DNA from: Vicinamibacterales bacterium
GTDB taxonomy: Bacteria; Acidobacteriota; Vicinamibacteria; Vicinamibacterales; UBA2999
DNA length: 64,000 bases
Direction of reading: 5' to 3'
NCBI GenBank assembly: GCA_041394705.1
Contig: JAWKHS010000018.1
Span: 72,068-136,067 of the forward strand
Positions 25,633 through 34,633 of the stretch are shown here, piece by piece. Both the position numbers and the translations under genes were made by a program. The stretch's first letter is position 1. Each line of letters opens with the position of its first letter. Below the pieces are notes generated by a model. The model worked only from the letters and a program-made list of their open reading frames with translations. It did no database searches and was not told where the DNA came from.

Positions 25633-26940
25633 ATGCCGACCAGAGTGTTTCGTCCCACGATGCTCGCCTGGCTCGCCGGGGCCGGGTGGCTGGTCCTGGC
25701 CCCGGGGCCGGCTGACGCGCAGGCGCCCGCCGCGGCGCCCAGCAGCTGCGTGACCTGCCACCAGACGCTTGGCGGCGAGACCGCCGCCCCGGTGGCCGCG
25801 TTCGCCTCCGACATCCACAGCGGCCGCGGGTTCACCTGCGTGGACTGCCACGGCGGCGACCCGACCACCGACGACCCGATGGAGGCCATGGACCCGAAGA
25901 AGGGCTTCAAGGGCTCGCTGGCCGGTGCCGCCGGGGTCCAGGCGTGCGCGCGCTGCCACAGCGACGCCGCGTTCATGCGCACCTACGCCCCGCGCCAGCG
26001 GGTCGACCAGCAGGCCGAGTACGCCACCAGCGTCCACGGCCAGCGGCTGGCCAAGGGGGACACGAAGGTGGCCACCTGCGCGTCGTGCCACACGGCGCAC
26101 GGCATCCGTGCCGTGAACGACGCGAAGTCCACCGTGTACCCGACCAACGTGGCCAACACCTGCGCCGCGTGCCACGCCGACCCCGCGCACATGGCCGGCT
26201 ACACGAAGGACGACGGGTCGCCGCTGCCCACCAACCAGCGGGCCGAGTACGAGACGAGCGTCCACTACGAGGCGCTCACGAAGAAGTCCGACCTGTCGGC
26301 GCCCACGTGCAACGACTGCCACGGCAACCACGGCGCCGCGCCGCCCGGCGCCGGCAGCGTCATCAACGTGTGCGGCACCTGCCACGCGGTCTTCGCGACC
26401 AAGATGCAGGCCAGCCCGCATGCCGCCGTCTTCGATCGCGGGTGCGTGGAGTGCCATAGCAACCACGCGGTGAAGGCGCCGACCGACGCCCTGCTCGGCA
26501 TGAGCGACGGCGCCATCTGCGCGACCTGCCACGACGGCGACACCGGCGCGGCCGCCGCCACGAAGATGCGCAGCGACATCGATGGCCTCAGCGCCGCCAT
26601 CGACCGGTCGGAGGCGACGCTCGAGCGCCTGCACGAAGCCGGGATGGAGGTGGGCGCGCAGCAGATCGCGCTTCGCGAGGCGCGGTCGCACCTCACGCTG
26701 AGCCGGACCGAGATCCACGGCCTCGACCCGGCCGCCGTGGACAAGGTGACGGGCGAGGGCCTGGCCATCACGGCCGACATCGACAAGGCCGGCGCCGAGG
26801 CGACGGCCGAGCTGAAGTACCGGCGCACGGGCCTCGCGGCGTCGATGGTGGCGATTCTGCTGGTCGTCGTGGCCCTGGTCGCCAAGATCCGCCAGATCGA
26901 GGAACGGACCCCGCTCACGACCGACGACGGGCACCACTGA
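25633..26940 (+). CDS. Membrane-anchored nonahaem cytochrome c
   Basis: The product is 435 aa from ATG 25633, 20 bases after the cytochrome b stop. A signal peptide (cleavage near ADA|QAP) is followed by nine CxxCH sites: CVTCH, CVDCH, CARCH, CASCH, CAACH, CNDCH, CGTCH, CVECH and CATCH. A charged helical stretch and a C-terminal membrane helix (MVAILLVVVALVAKI) end the protein. Two repeats of a (Y)EYxTSVH(G/Y) motif precede haem sites, suggesting internal duplication. It is predicted to face the periplasm and to accept electrons from the Rieske/cytochrome b unit, in place of cytochrome c1. Confidence 0.93.
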   Translation: MPTRVFRPTMLAWLAGAGWLVLAPGPADAQAPAAAPSSCVTCHQTLGGETAAPVAAFASDIHSGRGFTCVDCHGGDPTTDDPMEAMDPKKGFKGSLAGAAGVQACARCHSDAAFMRTYAPRQRVDQQAEYATSVHGQRLAKGDTKVATCASCHTAHGIRAVNDAKSTVYPTNVANTCAACHADPAHMAGYTKDDGSPLPTNQRAEYETSVHYEALTKKSDLSAPTCNDCHGNHGAAPPGAGSVINVCGTCHAVFATKMQASPHAAVFDRGCVECHSNHAVKAPTDALLGMSDGAICATCHDGDTGAAAATKMRSDIDGLSAAIDRSEATLERLHEAGMEVGAQQIALREARSHLTLSRTEIHGLDPAAVDKVTGEGLAITADIDKAGAEATAELKYRRTGLAASMVAILLVVVALVAKIRQIEERTPLTTDDGHH

Positions 26941-26968
26941 CCCGCACGGCGGGCGGCTGGCGCCGGCC

Positions 26969-26985
26969 GGGCGGACTCCCCGCCC
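26969..26985. terminator. Candidate bidirectional hairpin between converging genes
   Basis: GGGCGG, a 5-base loop (ACTCC), then CCGCCC. It sits between the nonahaem cytochrome (+) and the spondin lipoprotein (-). There is no T-tract on either side, so this is a weak call. Confidence 0.3.
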
Positions 26986-26988
26986 GCG

Positions 26989-27714
26989 TCAGGGCAGGCG
27001 CTCGACGACGAATCGCCCCATCGGCGGCACTGCGCCGTTGACGGCCACGGGAAATCCCGCGAGCGCCGCGATCGGCTGCCGCGGACTCAACGTCTGGTCC
27101 GCCGACTCGAAGCTGCGGCCGCCGTCGGTGCCTGCATCCCAGGGGCGGAGGTCCACCGTCAGGCGGTCCACCCAGGCCGCGCCGTCGAAGAGCGGCACTG
27201 CCGACACACCGACGAACCAGTCGGGGCTGGGAGCCACCATCGCCACCAGGGTCAGCAGCGGGTGCGACTGCGCCGCCTCGAACTCCACCGAGGTCGAGCC
27301 CGGCGAGAGGCCGATGCCGCCACCGCGCACGAGCGTCCGCGCCGTGCCCGCGCCGATGGCGTTCCCGATCTCGGCATCCAGCGGCGAGGTGAGTCCCTGC
27401 TCGGCCATGCGCCGGATCCCGTCGCTGGCGATGGCGCCGTCGTGCCAGAACCGCACCGCGGTCGAGTGCAGCGCGCCGACGAGGGGCGAGAAGTGCGGAT
27501 TGGCGGGAAAGTCCTGGGGATGCGTCCCGGCCGACCAGGTGGCGTCGAACGTGACGCGATATCGGACGGTCGCGGGCGCGCTCGGCGCCGAGGTCGTGGT
27601 GGGGCCGGTGGGCGAGGACCCGCCGCCACAGGCGGCGGCCAGCAGCGCCACCGCGAGCCAGCCCGGGCGGCCGGCGTGGCGCCATCGGACGCGGCCTGGC
27701 ACATCGAGTGTCAT
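26989..27714 (-). CDS. Spondin_N domain lipoprotein
   Basis: The 241-aa product has a signal sequence ending in a lipobox (LLAAAC) and a short Thr/Ser/Pro linker. It then has a Spondin_N-like domain beginning VRYRVTFDATWSAGTHPQDF and continuing through the NPHFSPLVGALH and VGVSAVPLFDGAAWVD segments. Spondin_N is a C2-like beta sandwich best known from animal extracellular matrix and found scattered in bacteria as a secreted domain of unknown role. No catalytic residues are expected. It converges with the cytochrome operon. Confidence 0.85.
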   Translation of the reverse strand: MTLDVPGRVRWRHAGRPGWLAVALLAAACGGGSSPTGPTTTSAPSAPATVRYRVTFDATWSAGTHPQDFPANPHFSPLVGALHSTAVRFWHDGAIASDGIRRMAEQGLTSPLDAEIGNAIGAGTARTLVRGGGIGLSPGSTSVEFEAAQSHPLLTLVAMVAPSPDWFVGVSAVPLFDGAAWVDRLTVDLRPWDAGTDGGRSFESADQTLSPRQPIAALAGFPVAVNGAVPPMGRFVVERLP

Positions 27715-27767
27715 GGCCCTAGGATGCCGGGCCGCCGTGACCGGTTCCCGCGCGGCCGCGGCCGCCC

Positions 27768-28649
27768 TCAGATCGCCATCCGGCAGACGACGCCCACGTC
27801 GTCGCAGTACCAGAGCGTGCCCTCCCAGATCGTGAGGCCATGGGACAGGGGATCGGTGTCGGCCAGCGTGATCCGCTCCACGATGCGTCCTGACTCGACG
27901 TCGAACTTGAAGAAGGCGTTCAAGTCGCCGTCGTTGTGCCAGAGATAGCGGCCCTCCCACGCGAGGCCGTGCGGGCGCGGCCCCGGCGTGGAGAACCGGC
28001 GGCGCACCGTCCACGTCCCGGGATCGATCTCGTAGATGGACCGTGCGCTCGTGGAGGTCGTCCACAGCCGGCCGTCACGCCACTCCTGCCCGTGCGCGCC
28101 CTGGAACCGGAGGTGCGGCGCCTGCGTGAGGCGCGCGGGTGCGGGCGTCGCGGCCGGCGTTGCCGGCGGCGTCGGCGCGGGGGCGGGCGGCGGCGGGGCG
28201 AGCGGGCTGCGCCGGGCCGGCGGGTCGCCGGCCATGCGGTACGTGGTGCAGCCAGGCGTCGGCTTCCTGTCGAGGACCTCGCCCGTCCGGGCATCGCAGC
28301 GCACGTTCTCGTAGCTGAACGTCGATCCGATCCACAGCGCCTCGCCGTCGAACGTGATGCCGCTCGGCCGGACCGTGTCGGTGTCGAACGAGCGGATGAC
28401 GCTCCCGTCCGAGTACCGCACGAGGGAGGCGCGGCTGCCGGGCGCCTGGTCGATGATCCACAGGCCCTCGCGCGTGGCCTGCAGTCCGTTGGGCCGCGGG
28501 CCCGGGGACTTGAACGCGATCTCGACCTTGCCGGTGCGCCGCACCGGGACCGCTGCCAGCGTGTCGGCGGCGGGCGCGGCCTGATCGGGCAGCGGGGCGG
28601 AGAGCGGTGCGGTTGCGGCCAGACTCAGGAACGCGCGGCGGCTCACCAT
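27768..28649 (-). CDS. SMP-30/NHL-like beta-propeller protein, Tat-type signal
   Basis: The 293-aa product begins MVSRRAFLSLAATAPLSA, a plausible twin-arginine signal. The rest has repeated propeller-blade strands such as GLWIIDQAPGSRASLVRYSDG, LWIGSTFSYENV and YLWHNDGDLNAFFKFD. A Pro/Ala/Thr-rich insert (about residues 145-170) breaks the propeller. The blades resemble SMP-30/gluconolaconase-like or NHL-repeat sensors, but no clear active-site acid is seen. The function is unknown. Confidence 0.7.
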   Translation of the reverse strand: MVSRRAFLSLAATAPLSAPLPDQAAPAADTLAAVPVRRTGKVEIAFKSPGPRPNGLQATREGLWIIDQAPGSRASLVRYSDGSVIRSFDTDTVRPSGITFDGEALWIGSTFSYENVRCDARTGEVLDRKPTPGCTTYRMAGDPPARRSPLAPPPPAPAPTPPATPAATPAPARLTQAPHLRFQGAHGQEWRDGRLWTTSTSARSIYEIDPGTWTVRRRFSTPGPRPHGLAWEGRYLWHNDGDLNAFFKFDVESGRIVERITLADTDPLSHGLTIWEGTLWYCDDVGVVCRMAI

Positions 28650-28749
28650 GGCGAGGCCTCCTTCGGCGCCGCCATTCTGTCCGGTTTCGCCGTCCGGGAG
28701 AAGCGCGGCGGACGGGTGACGCCGGTGGCGTCCCGTCGGGTTCCCGGGC

Positions 28750-30135
28750 TCAGCGGTCCCGTGGGCGCCTGAAGACGCCGTTCTCGACGAACATCGTCAG
28801 GGCCACCCCGCCCCACCGGCCATCCCCGCTCGGGCTGCCGGCCGCGTCGTTGCCCAGGGGCATCACGTCGGTGAGCGTCGCCTGGCGCCGGAAGCGGGAC
28901 AGGACGTAGTCGCGCACCAGGGTGCTGCGCTCGACCGACGTGAGGAACGCCGAGGCCTCGTCCGCCGTGCGGGCGTAGCCCTCCACGATGAGCGGGCTGT
29001 CGCGGGGATACTGCACCAGCTGCGACATCGCCGAGTCGATGCGGCGCCGGCCCTCGTCGGTCAGCCGCGCGGCGCCGCCCGCATCGGCGCCGAAGAGGAC
29101 GTCGGCGTCGAGCCACACCCTGACGGCCGTCCGGTTGTCGCGTTCGAGGAGGCCTGCCTGGTAGGCCTCGCGGGAGATCGCGTCGAGGTCGTAGAACCCC
29201 CGATTCTGGAAGAACCCGCGGAACAGGATGTTCCGTTTCAGGGCCTCGGTGCCTTCCGCGAGATCGGACGTCACTTCCTCGATGCCGGCCAGGGTGCTCC
29301 GTACGCTTTGCGCCATCTGCGGGCCGGCGCCGTCGTTGGCGACGAAGCGCTCCACCGCCGCCTTCGTGATCTCGGCCGCGTCCTTGACCGACCGCGCGCT
29401 CTCTGCCGCGTCGTGCCCGATCGCGTTCAGGCGGTCGTAGAACGCCGTGTCCGTGAAGAGACGGCCCATCGTGCCTTCCCCCGCGCGGACGCCGTTCACG
29501 ATCGCGCGCACATCGGTGACCACGCCGGCCGCGTCTTCGACCACGCGCGATCCGGCGGCTCCGACCCGCTGCACCTGATCCCCGACCTTCGCCACGACGT
29601 CGTCGGTCGTGTCCACGATCTTCGTGAGCGAGTCGAGCGCCTCGGTGACGTCGTCCGTGATCTCGCTCACGTCGCGGCCCGCCTGGCGGAACGTCTCGCG
29701 GCCCTGGCGCATGAGGTCCGCGAACTCGATGGGATCGACGCCCGTGATCACGGCGCCCGGCTCGACCGGCGGCGCCTCGTCGGTGCCGACGCTGACCTGG
29801 ATGAACGCGGCGCCGACCAGCCCGTCGGTCTGGATCTCGGCCATCGAGTCGGTGCGCACCAGGTTGCGCAGGTCGTCGCGGATGCGCAGCCGGACCAGGA
29901 AGGGATCCGACGGCCTCGAGGGCAGGCGGATGTCGCGCACCTCGCCGGCGTCGAGCCCGGCCAGGCGCACCGGACTGCCGACCTCGATGCCCGTCACCTT
30001 CCCGAACGTCGCGCCGATCTCGATGTGATCGACGAACAGCTGCCGGCGGTCGCCGATCAGGAAGAGCGCGGCCGCGAACAGCAGGACGCCGCCCACGACG
30101 AATGCTCCGACCCATGCGTTCCGTCTCGCCTCCAT
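28750..30135 (-). CDS. MlaD-like MCE protein with OmpA-like C-terminus
   Basis: The product is 461 aa. ATG 30135 has GGGAGG upstream; the GTG at 30141 is an alternative. An N-terminal anchor (AWVGAFVVGGVLLFAAALFLI) precedes an MCE domain with the GxPVRLAGLDAGEVRDI core. A long helical stretch then follows (VTEALDSLTKIVDTTDDVVAKV and similar). The last 90 residues (GRRRIDSAMSQLVQYPRDSPLIVEGYARTAD..) look like an OmpA-type peptidoglycan-binding fold. MlaD-like proteins bridge inner and outer membranes to move phospholipid. The added OmpA-like end would anchor it to the wall. Confidence 0.85.
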   Translation of the reverse strand: MEARRNAWVGAFVVGGVLLFAAALFLIGDRRQLFVDHIEIGATFGKVTGIEVGSPVRLAGLDAGEVRDIRLPSRPSDPFLVRLRIRDDLRNLVRTDSMAEIQTDGLVGAAFIQVSVGTDEAPPVEPGAVITGVDPIEFADLMRQGRETFRQAGRDVSEITDDVTEALDSLTKIVDTTDDVVAKVGDQVQRVGAAGSRVVEDAAGVVTDVRAIVNGVRAGEGTMGRLFTDTAFYDRLNAIGHDAAESARSVKDAAEITKAAVERFVANDGAGPQMAQSVRSTLAGIEEVTSDLAEGTEALKRNILFRGFFQNRGFYDLDAISREAYQAGLLERDNRTAVRVWLDADVLFGADAGGAARLTDEGRRRIDSAMSQLVQYPRDSPLIVEGYARTADEASAFLTSVERSTLVRDYVLSRFRRQATLTDVMPLGNDAAGSPSGDGRWGGVALTMFVENGVFRRPRDR

Positions 30136-30151
30136 CCCCACCTCCCGGCGC

Positions 30152-30904
30152 CTACCCGGCGCCCTCGGATCGCATGAACTCCCGGACGAGCGCGCTCTCG
30201 CTCCGCTCCAGCGCCGCGGCGTCTCCCTGGGCCAGGATCCGGCCCTCGTGCAGGAACACGAGCTCGTCGCCGATGGCGCGCGCGCTCGGGATGTTGTGGG
30301 TCACGACGACCAGGGTCGTGCCGCGACGCTCGTTGAGATCCACGAGCAGCCGGTCGATCTCGGCCGCCGTGACGGGATCGAGGCCCGCGCTGGGCTCGTC
30401 GGCGAGGACGATCGGCGGATCGAGCGCGAGCGCGCGCGCCAGGCCGGCGCGCTTGCGCATGCCGCCGGACAGGGCCCCCGGCATCGTGTCGTAGTCGCGC
30501 TCCAGGCTGACCTGCGCCAGCAGGTCCTGCGCGCGCCGTCGGATCTCGGCGTCCGATGCCCTGGTATGACGGCGCATCGGAAAGGCGACGTTCTCGCCCA
30601 CCGAGATGGAGTCGAACAGGGCGCCGTTCTGGAAGAGCAGGCCGATGCGGGAGCGGACGCGGGCCAGCGCCGGACCGCTCAGTCCTTCGAGATCGTCGCC
30701 TTCGACGAGCACGTGGCCGGTGTCCGGCCGGACGAGCCCGATGATGTGCTTGAGCATCACGCTCTTCCCGGTGCCGCTCCGTCCCAGGATGCAGACCGCC
30801 CGGCCGCGCGGCACGGCCAGGCACACGTCGTCGAGGACGCGCTTCTCCCCGAACGCCTTCGAGACGTGCCGGAGCTCGACGGCCGGCGGGTCGGTCGCCC
30901 CCAT
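30152..30904 (-). CDS. mlaF: MlaF-like ABC transporter ATPase
   Basis: The 250-aa product has Walker A GRSGTGKSV, signature LSGGMRKRAG, Walker B IVLADEPSAGLD and the switch His in VVVTHNIPSA. The unusual serine-rich P-loop (SGTGKS) and GMRKRAG signature are typical of MCE-system ATPases. Its start overlaps the MlaE stop (ATGA, 30904). It powers lipid movement with the permease and MCE protein encoded alongside. Confidence 0.92.
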   Translation of the reverse strand: MGATDPPAVELRHVSKAFGEKRVLDDVCLAVPRGRAVCILGRSGTGKSVMLKHIIGLVRPDTGHVLVEGDDLEGLSGPALARVRSRIGLLFQNGALFDSISVGENVAFPMRRHTRASDAEIRRRAQDLLAQVSLERDYDTMPGALSGGMRKRAGLARALALDPPIVLADEPSAGLDPVTAAEIDRLLVDLNERRGTTLVVVTHNIPSARAIGDELVFLHEGRILAQGDAAALERSESALVREFMRSEGAG

Positions 30905-31668
30905 CAGTCGGGGAACACGAAGAAGATGAGCCGCACGAGCAGGACGTTCACGGCGATGAGGAGGATGGACGACGTGACCACGGCGCGCGTGGACGCCTGG
31001 CCGACGCCCTCGGTGCCGCGCGTCGTGTGCACGCCCTGGTAGGACGCGACGGTGGCGATGATGAAGCCGAACACCACCGTCTTGAGCGTGGATGGAACGA
31101 CGTCCGTGAACTCGATGGGCGCGAAGGCCTGGTGAAAGTACGTCCGGAAGGCCATGCCCGTGATGGCGGTCTCGGCGAAGTAGCCGCCCAGCATCCCCGT
31201 GAAGTCCATGAGCGTGGTGAGGAGCGGCAGCGCGATCATGCAGGCCACCACGCGCGTCACGACGAGGTAGCGGAACGAGTCGACGGCCACGGCCTCGAGC
31301 GCGTCGATCTGCTCGGTGACCTTCATGGCGCCCAGCTCCGCGCCGATGCCGGCCCCGATACGGCCCGAGAGCAGCAGGCCGGCGGTGAGCGGTCCGGTCT
31401 CGCGGACCAGCGCGATGGCCAGCCCGGCCGGGATCAGGGCCTCGGCGCCGAAGCGCGCGAGCGAAGCGCGCGTGTGCATCGACAGCACGAGTCCGACCGC
31501 GAAGCCCGATGCCGCCACCAGCGGGACGGACCGGACGCCGAGCTCGAAGACCTGCCGCGTGACTTCGCGCAGCTCGTAGGGCGGCCGGACGCCTTCGGCG
31601 ACCACGCGCCAGGCGAACTGCGCCGCCCGTCCGACGGCGCCGAGGAGGGAGAGGACCGTCGCGGCCAC
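30904..31668 (-). CDS. mlaE: MlaE-like ABC permease
   Basis: The 254-aa polytopic permease starts at GTG 31668. The family features seen are ELGAMKVTEQIDALEAVAVDSFRYLVVTRVVA and GRIGAGIGAEL, both conserved in MlaE/YrbE proteins. It has about five membrane helices. It is transcribed after the BON/barrel gene (gap 7 bases) and overlaps the ATPase gene. It forms the membrane core of the MCE lipid transporter. Confidence 0.94.
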   Translation of the reverse strand: MAATVLSLLGAVGRAAQFAWRVVAEGVRPPYELREVTRQVFELGVRSVPLVAASGFAVGLVLSMHTRASLARFGAEALIPAGLAIALVRETGPLTAGLLLSGRIGAGIGAELGAMKVTEQIDALEAVAVDSFRYLVVTRVVACMIALPLLTTLMDFTGMLGGYFAETAITGMAFRTYFHQAFAPIEFTDVVPSTLKTVVFGFIIATVASYQGVHTTRGTEGVGQASTRAVVTSSILLIAVNVLLVRLIFFVFPD

Positions 31669-31675
31669 GGCTGCC

Positions 31676-32602
31676 TCAGAAGAGCCGGTACACGAAGCCG
31701 GCCAGGAACACGGTGGTGTCGGTGTTGACCGACCGGCGGCTCAGGATGCCGTCGTCGATGAAGGTCACGCGGGGCCGGGTGAAGACGCGGCCGAGCGAGA
31801 GCGTGATGGCCGTCCGGCGGGTCGTGTCGATCGACACGGCCAGTCCCGGCCGCCAGGCGACGCTGTTGGCCACTTCCACGGGGACGCCCTGGGCCACGCC
31901 CTGGTCGGGGACGTGGAGGCTGTTGAAGGCGTAGCCCACCGAGAAGGACGGCGTCGCCTGCAGGCGGCCGAGGGCCACGGTGTAGCCGAACCCGGCCAGC
32001 ACGGGGCGGATCGTGGTGCGCCCGGCATCCAGCGGCGCGTCCGGAGACTCGGCCGTCGTCGTGCCGAACCAGTCGAAGACCACGACGGGCCTCGCGCCGG
32101 GTCCTGAGCCGAGCGTGATCAGGGGCTGCAGCGCCGTGCGCGTCCCCGAGGCCGGCGCCGGCTGGTTGGACCACCCCACCCCGGCGCCGAGCGCCACCAG
32201 GCCGTAGCGTTCCTCGAGCTCGGCCATCTCGAACGCCGGGCCCCGCGTGGGATCGGCGTCCACGGCCAGGTCCGTGGCGTCGGCCGTCGGCGTGGCGTCG
32301 CCGATCTGCAGGCGGTTGTCCACGCCCGTGACGCCGCCGACCGCCCTGGCGAGCGCGACGGCCCGCGCGGCCTCGGCCTGGCTCTCGACGCGGCCCGTCA
32401 GCTGCGCCACCGTGCCCAGCATCCGGACGTTGATGACGCGCGTGCCGATGTCGGGGTCGTTGACGAGCGCCGTCTTCACTCGCGCCTCGGCGTGCGCGGC
32501 CTCGATGCGGAGGGCGCTGACCGCGGGCGCGCAGCCCGGGGCCGTCGTCACGGCGGCCAGCACCCCCAGGCAGACCAGGAGCGCTCGGAGTGTCGTCGTC
32601 AT
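31676..32602 (-). CDS. BON-domain outer-membrane protein of the Mla-like operon
   Basis: The 308-aa product has a signal sequence ending in APGCAP, a possible lipobox. A BON domain (about residues 35-105, ending VGGVTGVDNRLQIG) binds phospholipid or envelope surfaces. The C-terminal 190 residues show alternating hydrophobic strands (PVLAGFGYTVALGRLQATPSFSVGYAFNSL) and end in a YRLF-type terminus, consistent with a small outer-membrane barrel. It is the first gene of the lipid-transport operon, with TAGGCT at 32618-32623. Confidence 0.82.
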   Translation of the reverse strand: MTTTLRALLVCLGVLAAVTTAPGCAPAVSALRIEAAHAEARVKTALVNDPDIGTRVINVRMLGTVAQLTGRVESQAEAARAVALARAVGGVTGVDNRLQIGDATPTADATDLAVDADPTRGPAFEMAELEERYGLVALGAGVGWSNQPAPASGTRTALQPLITLGSGPGARPVVVFDWFGTTTAESPDAPLDAGRTTIRPVLAGFGYTVALGRLQATPSFSVGYAFNSLHVPDQGVAQGVPVEVANSVAWRPGLAVSIDTTRRTAITLSLGRVFTRPRVTFIDDGILSRRSVNTDTTVFLAGFVYRLF

Positions 32603-32722
32603 CCCAGGATCTTCGCCAGCCTACCATCCTGGCCCGGCGGCCTGCGGGCCCGGGCCGTCAGGCCGCGCAGCGGCCTGGGGCGACGGCAACCGGCTCGATC
32701 CGAGGCCGTCTGGCCGGGGCTC

Positions 32723-34633
32723 CTAGATCCGCCCCATCCACTGCAGCAGGCCCGTCGTCAGCCACGGCACGTAGGTGATGACGAGCACGCCGAACGCGAG
32801 GACCGCCAGCATCGGCAGCGTCGCGACGGCCACGTCCATCAGCGGCCGGCGGAAGCGATAGGAGGACAGGAACAGGTTCAGGCCGACCGGCGGCGTGAGG
32901 TAGCCCAGCTCCAGATTGGCGATGAAGATGATGCCCAGGTGCACGGGGTGGACGTCGTAGGCCACGCCGAGCGGGACGAGGAGGGGGGCGACGACGAAGG
33001 TCGCGCTGAAGATGTCCATCATCGCGCCCACGACGAGCAGGAACGCGTTGAGGGCGAGCAGGAACATGCCCCGCGACGTGATGTATTGCTGCGTCGCTTC
33101 CAGCAGGCGCCCCGGCACGTCGGCATCGATCATCCAGCTCGTGAGCCCCACGGCGACGCCCAGGATGAGCAGCACGCCGCCCACGGTGGACGAGCACTCG
33201 GCCGCGACGCGGCCGATGTCCCGGCCGATTCGGAGATCGCGGTGCACGAAGACCTGCGTGCAGAACGCGTAGAGCGCGCCGATCGCAGCGGCTTCCACCG
33301 TGGTGGCCACGCCGCTGAAGAGGGCGCCCACGACCACCACCGGCAGCAGCATCTCCCACTTCGCGTCCCAGATCGCGGCGCCGGCCTCGCGCGTCGAGAA
33401 CGCCGGGCGGGGCACGTTGGCGGCGATGGCGGCGCGGATGCCCCAGGCCGCGGTCATGCCGATGAGGAGCAGCCCGGGCACGATGCCGCCGATGAACAGA
33501 TCCTCGATCGGCGACTGCGCGACGATGCCGTACAGGATGAGCGGCAGCGCTGGGGGCAGGAGCAGGCCGAGCGAGCCCGACGCGGTGAGGAGCCCCAGCG
33601 AGAAGCGCTCGCCGTAGCCGTCCTCGACGAGCGCCGGGAAGAGCAGGCCCCCCAGCGCCAGGATCGTCACGCCGGAGCCGCCGGTGAAGACGGTGAAGAA
33701 GGCGCAGAGCATCGCGCAGACGACCGCCGTGCCGCCCGGGAACCAGCCGAAGAGCGCGCGGAAGACGCGGAGCAGCCGGCCCGGGGCGCCGCCTTCGGCC
33801 AGGATGACGCCCACGAGGGTGAAGAGCGGGATCGCCGCGAGCGTGGGCTTCGTGGAGAGCTGGTAGGTCTGGATGAGGATGGCCGAGGGCGAGACGCCCT
33901 CGGACAGGAACATCACCGCGGCCGCGCCACCGAGGAGCGCGAAGATGGGCGCGCCGGCGATGCCGCCGACGAAGAGCGCCAGCAGCCACCACAGGTAGCT
34001 GTCGGCCCCGCCGGGCAGGGCCGCCATCGGGACGTCGTCCACGCTCGGCGAGAACGGCGCGCTCCAGTCGAACGGCAGCCCGGCGCCCAGCCAGAGGCCG
34101 ACGACCACGCCCAGCGCGGCGCCGATGCCGGCCGCGCGATCCGAGCGGAACGACGCCCGCACGATGCGCCAGGCGATGAGCCCGAATCCCACCGGGAGCA
34201 GCACCTGGAACGTCCACACCGGGACGCCCTCGGTGATGTTGCGGCCTGCCTGCCGCTCGAGCCGCACCAGGTCCACGCCCGCCCGCGCCAGCAGGCTGGC
34301 GACCGACGCGCCGACGAACCCGCCCAGCGTCTTGGCCGCCGAGCGCAGGCGGCCGGCCGGGAGCAGCGACCCGGTGGCGAGCGCGAGCAGCCGATCGTCC
34401 CTGGCCGCCAGCGCGCCGCCGAGCAGGGCGACGACGAGCGTCAGGTGCTGGACGAACGGCACCCCGCCGGGAATGCCGGAGTCGAATCGCCTGAGGACGA
34501 TCTCGGTGATCGGCAGGAGCGTGAGGAGGACGAGCGTGAGCGTGGACAGCCCGTGCTCGACCGTCGCGACCGGGCCGCGCGTCTCGATCCCCCGCGCTTC
34601 GGCGGGCGCCGACGGCTCGGCCGGTCCACTCAC
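32723..34633 (-). CDS. TRAP transporter DctQ-DctM fusion permease
   Basis: The 636-aa product starts at GTG 34633, overlapping the DctP stop (GTGA). The first about 220 residues form the four-helix DctQ (small permease) unit. From about residue 225 a DctM large permease follows with a dozen helices, including the PAFFTVFTGGSGVTILALGG-like and LGYLTPPVGLNLF regions typical of DctM. A fused DctQM is found in a minority of TRAP systems. The substrate is not readable from sequence. Confidence 0.93.
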   Translation of the reverse strand: MSGPAEPSAPAEARGIETRGPVATVEHGLSTLTLVLLTLLPITEIVLRRFDSGIPGGVPFVQHLTLVVALLGGALAARDDRLLALATGSLLPAGRLRSAAKTLGGFVGASVASLLARAGVDLVRLERQAGRNITEGVPVWTFQVLLPVGFGLIAWRIVRASFRSDRAAGIGAALGVVVGLWLGAGLPFDWSAPFSPSVDDVPMAALPGGADSYLWWLLALFVGGIAGAPIFALLGGAAAVMFLSEGVSPSAILIQTYQLSTKPTLAAIPLFTLVGVILAEGGAPGRLLRVFRALFGWFPGGTAVVCAMLCAFFTVFTGGSGVTILALGGLLFPALVEDGYGERFSLGLLTASGSLGLLLPPALPLILYGIVAQSPIEDLFIGGIVPGLLLIGMTAAWGIRAAIAANVPRPAFSTREAGAAIWDAKWEMLLPVVVVGALFSGVATTVEAAAIGALYAFCTQVFVHRDLRIGRDIGRVAAECSSTVGGVLLILGVAVGLTSWMIDADVPGRLLEATQQYITSRGMFLLALNAFLLVVGAMMDIFSATFVVAPLLVPLGVAYDVHPVHLGIIFIANLELGYLTPPVGLNLFLSSYRFRRPLMDVAVATLPMLAVLAFGVLVITYVPWLTTGLLQWMGRI

